Part shown: positions 37,401 to 45,153 of the stretch, piece after piece | Layout of the letters: each line of letters begins with the position of its first letter | Numbering within the stretch: position 1 is the first letter of the stretch | Assembly (NCBI GenBank): GCA_017437005.1 | Contig: JAFSBZ010000047.1 | Span: forward strand, 1-61,035 | Source: Clostridia bacterium | GTDB lineage: Bacteria > Bacillota > Clostridia > Oscillospirales > Acutalibacteraceae | Length of the DNA stretch: 61,035 bases | Direction of reading: 5' to 3' | Made by a program: the position numbers and the translations under genes | Notes under the pieces: model-generated | Databases searched by the model: none | Told to the model about the DNA's origin: nothing | Seen by the model: only the letters and a program-made list of their open reading frames with translations

Positions 37401-37464
37401 TGCGGCTACAATATTTGTAATACTATTCAAAAAGCGCAAGCAAATTAATAAGGGGGCTAAATAA
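31444..37464 (+). CDS. Giant modular carbohydrate-binding surface protein
   Basis: This 2006-residue protein has a signal peptide (1-~40), then about ten beta-sandwich modules that look like carbohydrate-binding domains. Two open the protein (about 45-360); a YDSFW-type (386-541) and a FGQLYLHE-type (543-701) follow. Three tandem SFWFNEL-type modules (699-~1172) and two KSNTTYK/R-type modules (~1185-1480) come next. An InlB-like repeat (~1480-1550, FEGWYEYGDLVSTDETYRIK) and two larger modules (~1555-1900) complete the set. The C-terminus has an acidic linker, a run of lysines, one membrane helix (WVWVGIGAGALVVAAAATIF) and KKRK. No LPXTG was seen. It probably captures polysaccharide at the surface for the importers and lipoprotein glycosidase. 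Confidence 0.85.
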   Translation: MKLKFNKFFTKKFISVFAAIAILMTSLPLSALFTTVGAVSSGDIIDFEGSDAAGIVEGNDDFSITGQDSQDKYYFYAKNKTADVLTITFDNIQLQSGKQYTLDFDVYTLRVSKDANDVLLGLKMYGESECVFEKQIKNTDICEEDWANYHTSFTAIDDVNKLDFSIYTIGKVFIDNFVLIDENGKETAIDVAAACDSTELKDHFSMATLYDIAYEEPDIIDGYLKAAVPVNSTITHNEGVDIPMNLNKPLDKGRYTVTVDLKFTSVGSCRDAFCASVAGADYGIIQQKWLNAVDITLNKYNTYTFELDLTPDHTYFRLNVYQGCTAYIDNLALIDAAGIEVVRFDFDEPVNFKGSAYEQKGIAKTQAASAAFYSRLVTATAAKGSDNYAVLVDNSAGTGYDSFWMTALGYESPNLPSGEKYTISFDWYAEKVGSTNNGSLRVGKAHWNTSTVIQEKDTVWFDLPTETGSWVTITKEVTATDIIGAPYIYVGAGVKGYLDNFKITDSDGTVHSNVEFTANDLSKNSNCATVVALPKEEETTDDYAILIDNSANTGFGQLYLHEVGMPYDNTYAAGDYTIKFDFYALEIGSSKNIVAQLTKPDWSGDAFPGNGQKWLEVSETIGEWQTISFDITTVADGKFPWFYIGAGMKGYFDNYQIIDKSTGKTVLDFSPVAADLGKTSKEICTVVALPKDDDTESSTNDVLLIDTTAVDNNTPNSFWFNELGMAGYGALPNGTYTIQFDVYPFTMPTGGNLFHYRTGSGNGPSSDTGWWKPNFATEQWATTRSTFTVTNATTSGNHILYVYGGFKGYIDNLVVFDSNGNEVAGTRTDMSGLAVPDKYKDYLKLETLTTQNDEVETNDVLLVDTTTVADDGLANKSFWFNELGMTGYGDLPNGTYTIQFDVCALKMPESKNLFHFRTSKGSGSSKSGFWKPDLTIGEWATTSSTFTVTDDTTSGNHILYVYGGFKGYVDNLVILDASGKEVAGTRTGITGLNVPANDRVDYSPYLEIVTLTSSSEEVETNEVLLVDTTTVADDGSANKSFWFNELKMAGYGALANGTYTIQFDVCALKMPTSKNLFHFRTGSGNGASSDAGFWKPNLTIGEWTTTSSTFTVTDQTTSGNHILFVYGGFKGYIDNIVILDASGKEVKGTRTDITGLTVPDKHKDYLKIETIVISDGSDDSDDNDDVLSSGMNIAVLRGRAGKNGASIKLGGAKSPLTIKSNTTYKLSFNYYQANPTNAGVLNLFGIDTGFDNEITYFKKNNTTGWATGTVYFITGDVTDAAADWFEIVLNPNAWVYFDNFKLQEQEIDNNKAVSVIDFEEKDDSIYPDLVADNCTFGQTTDFNGTSNGGNGYFCASNAREYTNDDKNSNQQYQFGGIKLKSNTTYRVSIDYYVAKPINDYAFAVGYSQTNVGSGSGDSWQIWGNNKKVIGWNTESFVFTTGEVVPNAEYIKLVIYDTPDSSNPRVMYFDNITFTELYRIDSLSNNSELGTVSSTKTVEAGSDSKVVANPYAGVTFEGWYEYGDLVSTDETYRIKDVRDNHKLVAHFSGTPVKSNRIVQGFEDYDLGDILYEYYEIVDDPNNVLEGKQSLHVKGDKIEVNADHSVFFPLVSNVEAQLKEDTEYDVYVWIKPTEEPESTTYFQIVEGSGIVDMSDLLTSPGGTGMQRGIKPVKAAADGEENGWYKFLIGTVTKSMATRQGYGIQVCKFHAFRQEGASVDDMYIDMVELVERVPDYANLKFTESFFTEISNSNFEYEITDKDWAPLTAGVSVEKIADKQYDWQGDYNLKFDAAKSNGEEYVRVIPISKASKNYTFAAWTKLSEGSDISVGLYKNGKYETFENVVNGEKGTLGLIDDGKWNRVSFTFNSGDNENAYLVIKGTKGILELDMVDLFIATRAYATDPNSYGTNNTVLQMTNPIAFPDIIKTETTYIENDDASIDDNEDEDTDDEKTENNKKKKKKRVVKVLKNDGTSPWVWVGIGAGALVVAAAATIFVILFKKRKQINKGAK
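33541..34960 (+). repeat. Three tandem SFWFNEL modules
   Basis: Module starts at 33541, 34015 and 34504 (periods 474 and 489 bases, both in frame). Each encodes D(V)LL(I/V)DTT...SFWFNEL...NGTYTIQFDV...GNHIL(Y/F)VYGGFKGY(I/V)DN. Near-identical stretches such as TTSGNHIL suggest recent duplication. The same module occurs twice in the second giant surface protein (from about 58918 and 60948). Confidence 0.8.
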
Positions 37465-37466
37465 TA

Positions 37467-39230
37467 ATGTTTAAGAGAATTATTGCTTTACTTTTAGTGC
37501 TTATTATGCTGCTTGGTACAGTTGCTTGCAACGATAAAGACGTTACTTCAAAAAATGATGGAACTTCATCTGTCGGCAGTGAGGTGTCAGACGACACCTC
37601 ATCCGACAAGGATGCAACAGACAGTTCAGATGATATAACTTCATCAGACACTAATTCAGATAATAAGACAAACAATAACAGTTCTAAAAAGGAACCTACA
37701 ATGGTAACATCAACATATACCGAAAAGGTAGAGGATGTTATTAATCTTGATGTTGATAACTCTAAGGTTGTTAATTCCAATTGGGGCGGCGTAAATGCTA
37801 TACATCAAGGCTTTATGTATTTGCCTGATGAGTACGGTCGTGATTATAATGATGCTCAAATAGCTGAAGAACTCAAGCGTATGGACGAAATGGACATTAA
37901 TATGGTTCGTTCTTATATGGATGCCGGCTATGCTTTTCAATACCGTAACGGTAAGGAAATTACATACGATTGGAACAGCGAAAGAATGCAGGCCTTTTAT
38001 AAATGGCTTGATGCTATGGAAGAGCGTGATATAGAAGTAGCTGTTCAAATGGGTTGGAACGTTGGTTCTGTTGCAAATGCTACAACCAAGGATGCATTGG
38101 GATATACTATTCCGTGGTATGTTAGCGGCCAGTTAAATATATACGGCGAAATGATCGATATGTATACCGACTGGGTAGAGTTATTTATTAAAGAGGTTAT
38201 TATCAAGCGCGGTTATGATATCGAATATCTGGTAATGTTTACCGAGCCATATCACTTTAATGAATATACCTTCTATGTGGATTATGATTACAACAAAGAG
38301 ACCAAGAACGGTTGGGAGGTTTCGGTTGACCTTATACGTGCTACTGATAAGGCTTTAAAAGAAGCCGGACTTCGCGATATGGTTAAGCTTACCGGTCCAC
38401 AATACGGTTTATCATCAAAGTTCTATGAAGGTGAAACATTAGAGGAAGAGCTTGATTGGTGGATATCAAGAATAGACGAATGTATAGATGTTTATACATT
38501 CCATTGGTATGTTCCTACCTGGCCTGGTGAGGGTAGTAGCTCAAACGCATCTGTTTTTGACGATAACTACGACTTGTGGCTTTACTATCTTGGCGAAGTT
38601 AAGAGGATAGTTGGCAAAACTGGTAAGCCATTCTGGTTTGATGAATGGAACTACGGCGGTCAAGCAATGGAAAATCAAAAAACTGATTTTTACGGACAGC
38701 AGATTGCTCAAACTGTAATAGCCGGTATGAACGCAGGTATTGACAGTATGCTTTACTGGCAGTTATTTGAAACTGTATGGCCTACAAGATTTGACACCGG
38801 CGGCGAGTTTGAAAAGGGTATTCACATCTTAGGAACAGCACCGTCACTTTATGAAAGCGCTATTCCTTACAAATTGTATTACGGATTTTCACTGCTTGCT
38901 AAATATGCCGGTGAAAAAGGCAGTACCATATATTCAGGTTCAAATAAAAAGGGTATTTGCTGCTCAATGGTTGAGTACGAAAAAGACGGAAAGAAATATC
39001 AAAACGTAATTGTCGTAAATACAACCTCATTAGAGCAAAAAATAAGCCTTAATTTTGAAAAGGGTATAGGAAAAGATATGTACAGATATTTGTTTGATCC
39101 TATAACCACAGTGCCAAATACAGGTGCGGAGATGATATCTGCTGATAAAGGCTTTACAAATGTTAACGATATTTTGCAGGATACTATTCCTGCCGGTTCA
39201 ATAGTTGTTTATTCTACTGTAAAAGACTAA
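37467..39230 (+). CDS. Lipoprotein glycosidase, clan GH-A-like TIM barrel
   Basis: This 587-residue lipoprotein has lipobox GTVAC (C21), then an acidic S/T/D-rich spacer (~25-80). The TIM barrel has the acid/base glutamate candidate E260 (MFTEPYHF) and nucleophile candidate E393 (FWFDEWNYGG), plus substrate aromatics around YTFHWYVPTWPG. The TEP and DEWN signatures fit clan GH-A (GH5/GH39/GH51 relatives), but I cannot assign the family. It starts 2 bases after the surface-protein stop, with AAGGGGG upstream. Outside the membrane it would make the first cut, giving oligomers small enough to import. The 633-residue gene at 40320 is a paralogue. Confidence 0.8.
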   Translation: MFKRIIALLLVLIMLLGTVACNDKDVTSKNDGTSSVGSEVSDDTSSDKDATDSSDDITSSDTNSDNKTNNNSSKKEPTMVTSTYTEKVEDVINLDVDNSKVVNSNWGGVNAIHQGFMYLPDEYGRDYNDAQIAEELKRMDEMDINMVRSYMDAGYAFQYRNGKEITYDWNSERMQAFYKWLDAMEERDIEVAVQMGWNVGSVANATTKDALGYTIPWYVSGQLNIYGEMIDMYTDWVELFIKEVIIKRGYDIEYLVMFTEPYHFNEYTFYVDYDYNKETKNGWEVSVDLIRATDKALKEAGLRDMVKLTGPQYGLSSKFYEGETLEEELDWWISRIDECIDVYTFHWYVPTWPGEGSSSNASVFDDNYDLWLYYLGEVKRIVGKTGKPFWFDEWNYGGQAMENQKTDFYGQQIAQTVIAGMNAGIDSMLYWQLFETVWPTRFDTGGEFEKGIHILGTAPSLYESAIPYKLYYGFSLLAKYAGEKGSTIYSGSNKKGICCSMVEYEKDGKKYQNVIVVNTTSLEQKISLNFEKGIGKDMYRYLFDPITTVPNTGAEMISADKGFTNVNDILQDTIPAGSIVVYSTVKD

Positions 39231-39238
39231 ATAAATTA

Positions 39239-39265
39239 GGCTATCCCGTGTAATGCGGGATAGCC
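39239..39265 (+). terminator. Intercistronic hairpin before fucosidase
   Basis: GGCTATCCCG and CGGGATAGCC form a perfect 10-bp stem with a 7-base loop and no T-run. It could reduce or stabilise message at the boundary between exported and cytoplasmic enzymes. Confidence 0.6.
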
Positions 39266-39294
39266 ATTGCACGATAAAAAGGAGATATTTTACT

Positions 39295-40290
39295 ATGACA
39301 AACAAAGAATGGTTTAAAGAGGCTAAATTTGGAATGATGATCCATTGGGGATTGTATTCCTTACTTGCAGGTGAATATAAAGGAAAACGTTATGATTATA
39401 ACGATGAACTTGTAAAGGGTTGGGATCCGGTTGGCGAATGGATTATGCCACGTTATCAAATTCCGATCGCTGAATATGAAAAGCTTGCGCAGGCTTTTAA
39501 TCCTGTGTTTTTCGACGCTGACGAGTGGGTTGCTTTGGCAAAAGAAGCTGGTATGAAATATATTGTAATTACCAGTAAACACCATGAAGGATTTGCACTC
39601 TTTAAATCTGAAGCCGATTCATTTAATGTAGTAGATGCAACTCCTTTTAAGCGTGACATTATTAAAGAACTTGCCGATGCGTGTAAGCGTGCTGATATGA
39701 AATTTGGTCTTTACTATTCTCAGGAATTAGACTGGCATGAAGAACACGGCGGCGGTTATAACATAACCGAGCCCGACCTTAAGGGCTGCAGATGGTCAAA
39801 TCATTGGGATTTCCCGGAAGGTGAAAAGGACTATTCCATCTGCTTTGAAAAGAAAATTAAACCACAGGTAAAAGAAATTTTGACTAAATATGGTGATTTA
39901 GCGCTTATTTGGTTTGATACTCCTGGTGTAATTACAACCGAACAAAGTATGGAGCTTTATGATATGGTTAAAAAATATCAACCTAACTGTCTTGTAAACT
40001 CCCGTATTGGCAATGGCGTTGGCGATTATTTCTCTTGTGGAGATAACGAAATTCCCGACGATTATAAAACAACCCTTTATGAATCGGCTTGTACTTTGAA
40101 CGACACTTGGGGTTATAAGAGCTTTGACAATAACTGGAAATCTGCCGAACAGGTTTTCAAAATCAAAGAACATCTTAATGAACGCGGAATTAACTATTTG
40201 TTAAACGTAGGACCGGACGGTCTTGGCAGAATACCCGCTCCAACAATTGATATTTTCAAAAAAATCGGAGAGCTTTCTAAAAACAAGTAA
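39295..40290 (+). CDS. Alpha-L-fucosidase, GH29
   Basis: This 331-residue enzyme has GH29 hallmarks: KFGMMIHWGLYSLLAGEYKG at the start, VITSKHHEGFALFKS, FGLYYSQELDWHEEHGGG, and the nucleophile-region aspartate in ALIWFDTPG. The end has NYLLNVGPDGLGRIP. It removes terminal alpha-L-fucose. Family members are often 450-600 residues; this has only the catalytic domain. No signal peptide is present, so it acts in the cytoplasm on imported oligosaccharides. I chose the ATG at 39295 with AGGAG upstream; the frame extends upstream through the hairpin, which is unlikely to be coding. Confidence 0.9.
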   Translation: MTNKEWFKEAKFGMMIHWGLYSLLAGEYKGKRYDYNDELVKGWDPVGEWIMPRYQIPIAEYEKLAQAFNPVFFDADEWVALAKEAGMKYIVITSKHHEGFALFKSEADSFNVVDATPFKRDIIKELADACKRADMKFGLYYSQELDWHEEHGGGYNITEPDLKGCRWSNHWDFPEGEKDYSICFEKKIKPQVKEILTKYGDLALIWFDTPGVITTEQSMELYDMVKKYQPNCLVNSRIGNGVGDYFSCGDNEIPDDYKTTLYESACTLNDTWGYKSFDNNWKSAEQVFKIKEHLNERGINYLLNVGPDGLGRIPAPTIDIFKKIGELSKNK

Positions 40291-40319
40291 CGTATGTTGT
40301 GCATTAAGGAGACAGTTTT

Positions 40320-42221
40320 ATGTCAGAAATTAATAAGGTATCGTTAAATATAAATAATGATAATTGTATTCAAGAGCATTTCCACGGTGTAGGCGGTGTA
40401 TATCACGCCTATACCTTTAGGGATGATTTCCCTGATAAGCAGTACACCGAAAAAGAACGCAACATTGAGCTTGAAAGAGTTAAAAAAATGGAGCTTAAGG
40501 TAGCCAGAACATATTTTGATTTGGTTGCATATAAAGACGGTAAGTGGGATTGGGAATGCAGCGAAATGCAGGCGCTTTATAAATGGCTTGAAAGAATGAA
40601 GGAGTTTGGTGTTGAGGTAGCTCTTAATGCTGCTTGGTGGCTATCAGGTCATATTATGAGAAACGAAGAATCACCGCTTTATGACAAGGACCATAAAATT
40701 GCTGCGCATAAATACGGTGACTGGGTAAGCGAGGTTGTGCATCAGCTTATTGAGGTGCGCGGTTTTACAAACATAAAATATCTTATTATGCTTACCGAAC
40801 CAAATGACGGTTCTTGGCAAATAACATGTGAAGAGGGCGGAGAATCGGGTTATAGAGCTTATGCGATGTGCGTTAGGGCGGCCGATCGTCAGCTTCGTGC
40901 TGACGGTAGACGTCAGCTTGTGAAGCTTGTAGGACCTAATGCCGGTGTTCTTGGTGACGGCGATCCCAAAATGCTTGAATGGGCTGTAAATAATTTGGAT
41001 GACAGCATTGATATATATTCATCACATACATATATGGATTATTATGAGCCTTATGATTTAATTCGTGAGACATATAGCGGAAAAGGTTCACTTGCTTTAA
41101 GCACACCGGGATTTAGAGCGCAGCAATATGTCAAACTCGAGCCACATACCGACTACGAATTGTCATTGTATGCAAAAGCAGCTAATGGAAGCGATATGAC
41201 TGAGTGGAAAAGAGGATTCCTTTTTGGCGCATTTGAAACAACCGAATTTGAAGGTACCTTGATCGCGGCAGGTCTTGAAGGAATCAGTTATCTTACCGAA
41301 AACAGTGTTGTTTCAATTGATGTTGCTGATATTTCAGACAAATGGCAAAAATATACTATGTGCTTTAATACCGGAGAAAAGGATTATGCATATATTGGTA
41401 TTTATCACGATGTTCTTCCCTTTGAGGCAATGATGTTTTATGATGATGTGTCATTACATAAGGTGGGTGACACACAAGAGCTTTTGGAAAACGGTAATTT
41501 TGATGATACTGAAAGTACAGCTTGGCTTGCTTTTAAGGGTGGTATTGGCAGTAATGATGATAAATTGCCATTATATACAAGCATCAGGTTGATTTTAAAA
41601 AGATATCTTAAATGCGTTCCAAAGGGCAAGGAATTTTGGTTTGATGAATACAATGTTCGTTTTTATGATATGTATAATGATCCAAAACAGGGTGTCGCCT
41701 TGGCGGAGGTTCAGTCTGCTTTCTTAAATTCGGGTGTTAACTGTAATTTGATTTGGTCTTTGTTTGATCAAAGATGGCCCTTCTGCAGATGGGATAATTT
41801 TGACAATTTTGTTGATGGCGACCATAGATTTGGTGTTATGCCTAATCTCAAAAGAAGCTTAAAGCCGTACCCCGCATACTATGCGTTTACACTTATGGCT
41901 AAGTATTTAGGTGATCATCATTCACGCATTTTTGAGGGCGATACGAATGATACTGTTTGTACTTCGTGTGTGGTTGGCAGTGACGGTAATTACAGCATTT
42001 TGGTTGTAAATTCAGGAAATAGTGACCGTGAAGTAGCAATAAATCTTTCAAACGATTTAAACCGAACTTTTTATCGTCATATGTATGATTCTAAAAAAAT
42101 CGCACCTGAAGAAAATGCTGAAATTATTGACGTAGATAAAAAATTTGAAAATGTGAATAGGACAATAATTGATGTAATGCCTGCAAATTCTATGGCTATT
42201 TATACAACGAGAACGGATTGA
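40320..42221 (+). CDS. Cytoplasmic TIM-barrel glycosidase with inserted CBM-like domain
   Basis: This 633-residue paralogue of the lipoprotein glycosidase lacks a signal peptide. It keeps the acid/base candidate E160 (MLTEPNDG) and the nucleophile candidate E443 (FWFDEYN). Between those two, residues ~254-400 insert a beta-sandwich domain resembling a carbohydrate-binding module (AQQYVKLEPHTDYELSLYAK, MMFYDDVSLHKVG). The lipoprotein has only a short loop there. It starts with AAGGAGAC and follows the fucosidase by 29 bases. It probably finishes degradation of imported oligosaccharides made by the external paralogue. Confidence 0.8.
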   Translation: MSEINKVSLNINNDNCIQEHFHGVGGVYHAYTFRDDFPDKQYTEKERNIELERVKKMELKVARTYFDLVAYKDGKWDWECSEMQALYKWLERMKEFGVEVALNAAWWLSGHIMRNEESPLYDKDHKIAAHKYGDWVSEVVHQLIEVRGFTNIKYLIMLTEPNDGSWQITCEEGGESGYRAYAMCVRAADRQLRADGRRQLVKLVGPNAGVLGDGDPKMLEWAVNNLDDSIDIYSSHTYMDYYEPYDLIRETYSGKGSLALSTPGFRAQQYVKLEPHTDYELSLYAKAANGSDMTEWKRGFLFGAFETTEFEGTLIAAGLEGISYLTENSVVSIDVADISDKWQKYTMCFNTGEKDYAYIGIYHDVLPFEAMMFYDDVSLHKVGDTQELLENGNFDDTESTAWLAFKGGIGSNDDKLPLYTSIRLILKRYLKCVPKGKEFWFDEYNVRFYDMYNDPKQGVALAEVQSAFLNSGVNCNLIWSLFDQRWPFCRWDNFDNFVDGDHRFGVMPNLKRSLKPYPAYYAFTLMAKYLGDHHSRIFEGDTNDTVCTSCVVGSDGNYSILVVNSGNSDREVAINLSNDLNRTFYRHMYDSKKIAPEENAEIIDVDKKFENVNRTIIDVMPANSMAIYTTRTD

Positions 42222-42227
42222 TTAGAT

Positions 42228-44342
42228 ATGAAATTTTTATATAATAATGCACTTTGTCTTGCTAAAGACGATAAAACTATTTTTGAAGGAATAAAATTTT
42301 GGATAAAAGGTCAAGGTGGCGAAAAAATATATCTTGACACTACATCTGTAAGTGAAACCGAGGTATTGTTTTCAAACAAATCGCAAGATATTACAGCAAA
42401 ACTCGGCTTAACCTGTGACGGCGACACAGCATCACTTGCTATAGATGTTGATTACAGTCCCGCTTTAGGTGATATATTCGGTCAAAATCATCTTGATACC
42501 GATGCCGCTGCAGGCATTGACATTTCGGCTATGCCAGAAGGCGAGTCGTATATGGCAAACTTTATGCGTTGCAGTTATTGGTGCGGAACAAAAATATTTG
42601 GCGATTTAAAAGAAATGCCCGAAAGAACTCAGGCTTTGCTTGCAAGGATGAATAACGGTGAATATGCCTATCTTTTGACAACCTGTGATAAGTATTTTAA
42701 AAGCAATATCATCGCAGGTGATAAATGTGGTTGCACGGTTTATATTTATAGCCGTTTTCCGCAAAGCAAATGTTCGGAATGTGTGCTTATATTGGGCTTC
42801 AATGCCGATCCGTACGTTTTGCCTAACATTACCGCCGAATATGGTATCAAGATAATGGGAAAACCAATAAAAATTCGAAAAGAAAGAAGATATCCTGAAG
42901 TATTCGAGTATTTGGGTTGGTGCAGCTGGGATGCATTCCATATGGATGTTACCCACGACGACTTGCTTAAAAAAGCCGATGAATTTAAACAAAAGGATAT
43001 TCCTGTTCGTTGGGTGATAATCGATGATATGTGGGCAGAGTGCCACAACAATAACCGTCCGACTATGCATTCGCGTGAAATGTATAATTTCGAGGCAGAT
43101 CCACAAAGATTTCCTAACGGACTTGCAGCAGCGGTTACCGACCTTAAACAAGATTACGGTATGAAGGTGGGTATCTGGTATCCTACAACAGGCTATTGGA
43201 ACGGTATAGATCCCGAAGGTCCGATTGCAAAAGAGCATAGTGATTTATTAACCGTTGGATTAAACGGTAGACTTTTACCTTCACCAGATCAAAACAAGTT
43301 GTTCCAGTATTTTTATATGTTTAACAGCTTCTTCCGTGGTTGCGGTGCAGATTTTGTTAAGGTGGATTATCAATCCTGCATATTAGACAACTACAACCGT
43401 TTGGTGCCAATTGGATTAATGGCTAACAACCTTCAAACTGCCATTGAAGCTACCGTTGGTGTATGCTTTGATGGAAATCTTATTAACTGTATGGGTATGG
43501 CAAACGAAAATTTCTGGAATAGACCTAACAGCATTATAAACCGTATTAGCGGCGACTTTATGCCAGAGGATAGAAAATGGTTTGTTCAGCATCTTATCCA
43601 GTGCAGTTTTAACGCCTTTGCACAAGGCAGCATATATACGGGTGACTGGGATATGTGGTGGTCCGATGATGCTCAGGGTACTAAAAATGCAGTGCTTCGT
43701 GCAATGAGTGGCGGACCTGTATATGTAAGCGACGAGCTTGGCAGAAGTGTAAAGGAAAAAATAATGCCAATTGTTTACAGTGACGGTAAAATAATAAGAC
43801 TTAAAGAGTCGGCACGTCCTGCTCCCGAATGTCTTATTGAAGACTGTGAGCACAACGGAAAAATCTATAAGGTGTTTAACAGAACAGAAAACGGCGGAAT
43901 TCTTGCAGCATTTAATATTGATGAAGACGAAAATAGTGTTTGCGGCAGCATTTCTACAAAAGATGTATATGGTATGACTGATTGCCGTTGCGCAGTTGTA
44001 GATTATTTTGCAAAAACAGTCACCATTTTAGAAAAAGGCGAAAGCTTAGACCTAACCCTTAAAAATTATGATGATTTCAGACTTTATTACATTATAGAGC
44101 TTAAATCTGATATAACACCTATAGGCGTAATGGATAAATATATGGCTCCCGCTACATTTGAAATGATTGCTGTTAATAAGTGTATAGTGGTAGAAGGCGG
44201 AGAATTTTATTTCACAGCCGATAAAGCTCCTGAAAATGTAACAACAAACGGTGTTGAGGTTGATGTTATTTCTGTTGGTGAAAAATTATTTGCCGTTAAA
44301 TTGTCAAAAGACGATAATAATGTATTACTTGAATGGAAGTAG
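42228..44342 (+). CDS. Sip1-related alpha-galactosidase / raffinose-synthase-like (GH36-type)
   Basis: This 704-residue protein has N-terminal beta-sandwich elements and a GH36/raffinose-synthase type barrel: LGWCSWDAFHMDV, VIIDDMWAECHNN, GIWYPTTGYWNGID, DFVKVDYQSC (nucleophile candidate D380) and NRISGDFMPED (acid/base candidate D443). A C-terminal beta-domain ends the protein. It has no signal peptide. Such enzymes release terminal alpha-galactose from oligosaccharides. The start lies 6 bases after the previous stop with a weak ribosome site, so translation is probably coupled. Confidence 0.82.
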   Translation: MKFLYNNALCLAKDDKTIFEGIKFWIKGQGGEKIYLDTTSVSETEVLFSNKSQDITAKLGLTCDGDTASLAIDVDYSPALGDIFGQNHLDTDAAAGIDISAMPEGESYMANFMRCSYWCGTKIFGDLKEMPERTQALLARMNNGEYAYLLTTCDKYFKSNIIAGDKCGCTVYIYSRFPQSKCSECVLILGFNADPYVLPNITAEYGIKIMGKPIKIRKERRYPEVFEYLGWCSWDAFHMDVTHDDLLKKADEFKQKDIPVRWVIIDDMWAECHNNNRPTMHSREMYNFEADPQRFPNGLAAAVTDLKQDYGMKVGIWYPTTGYWNGIDPEGPIAKEHSDLLTVGLNGRLLPSPDQNKLFQYFYMFNSFFRGCGADFVKVDYQSCILDNYNRLVPIGLMANNLQTAIEATVGVCFDGNLINCMGMANENFWNRPNSIINRISGDFMPEDRKWFVQHLIQCSFNAFAQGSIYTGDWDMWWSDDAQGTKNAVLRAMSGGPVYVSDELGRSVKEKIMPIVYSDGKIIRLKESARPAPECLIEDCEHNGKIYKVFNRTENGGILAAFNIDEDENSVCGSISTKDVYGMTDCRCAVVDYFAKTVTILEKGESLDLTLKNYDDFRLYYIIELKSDITPIGVMDKYMAPATFEMIAVNKCIVVEGGEFYFTADKAPENVTTNGVEVDVISVGEKLFAVKLSKDDNNVLLEWK

Positions 44343-44350
44343 GGTTTAAG

Positions 44351-45127
44351 ATGATTAAAATATTCGGTGTGGGTAACAGCTTTACTGAGGACGCATTTAC
44401 CTGGCTTAGTGAAATTGCTGCCGCTGACGGCATCGAGATTATGACGGTTGTACCATTCGTCGGCGGTTGCACCTTCAAGCGTCATTTAGATAAAATTAAA
44501 AGTGACTCTAATGAATATGACCTTATCGTTAATGGGAAAAACACGGGCAAAAAGCTTACATTTGACGAGGCGCTTGCAATGGAAGATTGGGACTTTGTTA
44601 CCTTTAATCAAGGAAGTGTTCAGTCTGGAAGACCAATTTCATATTTTCCGTATCTTAATGAACTTAAAGAGCACATCCTCAAGCATTCGCCAAATGTAAA
44701 GCCATACATTTATCAAACTTGGGCCTATGAAACAGATGCTACGCATCCGTATTATTATGTTTATAATAACAGCCAAAAAGAAATGTGGATTCGCGCTCGC
44801 GATTGCTATCATTTTGCTTCAAGATTGATTGATGCACCGATAATTCCTGTTGGCGAGGTTATTCAGTATCTGCGTGAAAATGTTGCTGAGTTTGATTATC
44901 AAAACGGTGGTATGAGCTTAAATCGCGACGGATATCATCTTACTGAAATTTATGGCAGATATGTCGCAGGGTTAACCTTTTATTTTTCGCTTTTTAAAAA
45001 TGATATACTTAAAAACAGCTTTATACCAGAGCATAATGGCGTTAAAGCTGATCCCATTATTATAGAAAAAATAAAAAATGCAGTTTATGAGGTTGTAAAC
45101 AACCGATTAGATGACGATGACGATTAA
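44351..45127 (+). CDS. DUF4886 SGNH-fold hydrolase
   Basis: This 258-residue protein has an SGNH-like block at its start (GVGNSFT, Ser10 candidate) and a C-terminal NRDGYHLT block with D193 and H196 as catalytic dyad candidates. It also has FNQGSVQSG in the middle. This is the DUF4886 pattern, probably an acyl or acetyl esterase. No signal peptide is seen, so it may deacetylate imported sugars in the cytoplasm. I chose the ATG at 44351; an ATG at 44333 overlaps the previous gene and adds residues before the conserved MIKIFGVGN. Confidence 0.78.
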   Translation: MIKIFGVGNSFTEDAFTWLSEIAAADGIEIMTVVPFVGGCTFKRHLDKIKSDSNEYDLIVNGKNTGKKLTFDEALAMEDWDFVTFNQGSVQSGRPISYFPYLNELKEHILKHSPNVKPYIYQTWAYETDATHPYYYVYNNSQKEMWIRARDCYHFASRLIDAPIIPVGEVIQYLRENVAEFDYQNGGMSLNRDGYHLTEIYGRYVAGLTFYFSLFKNDILKNSFIPEHNGVKADPIIIEKIKNAVYEVVNNRLDDDDD

Positions 45128-45153
45128 ACTTATATGTTTAGGAGTGAATAACA

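Noticed and set aside
42606-43238. Minus-strand ORF of 210 codons inside the Sip1-like gene
   Set aside because: Shadow of a strongly conserved enzyme on the other strand; C/H/F-rich composition without domain-like features.
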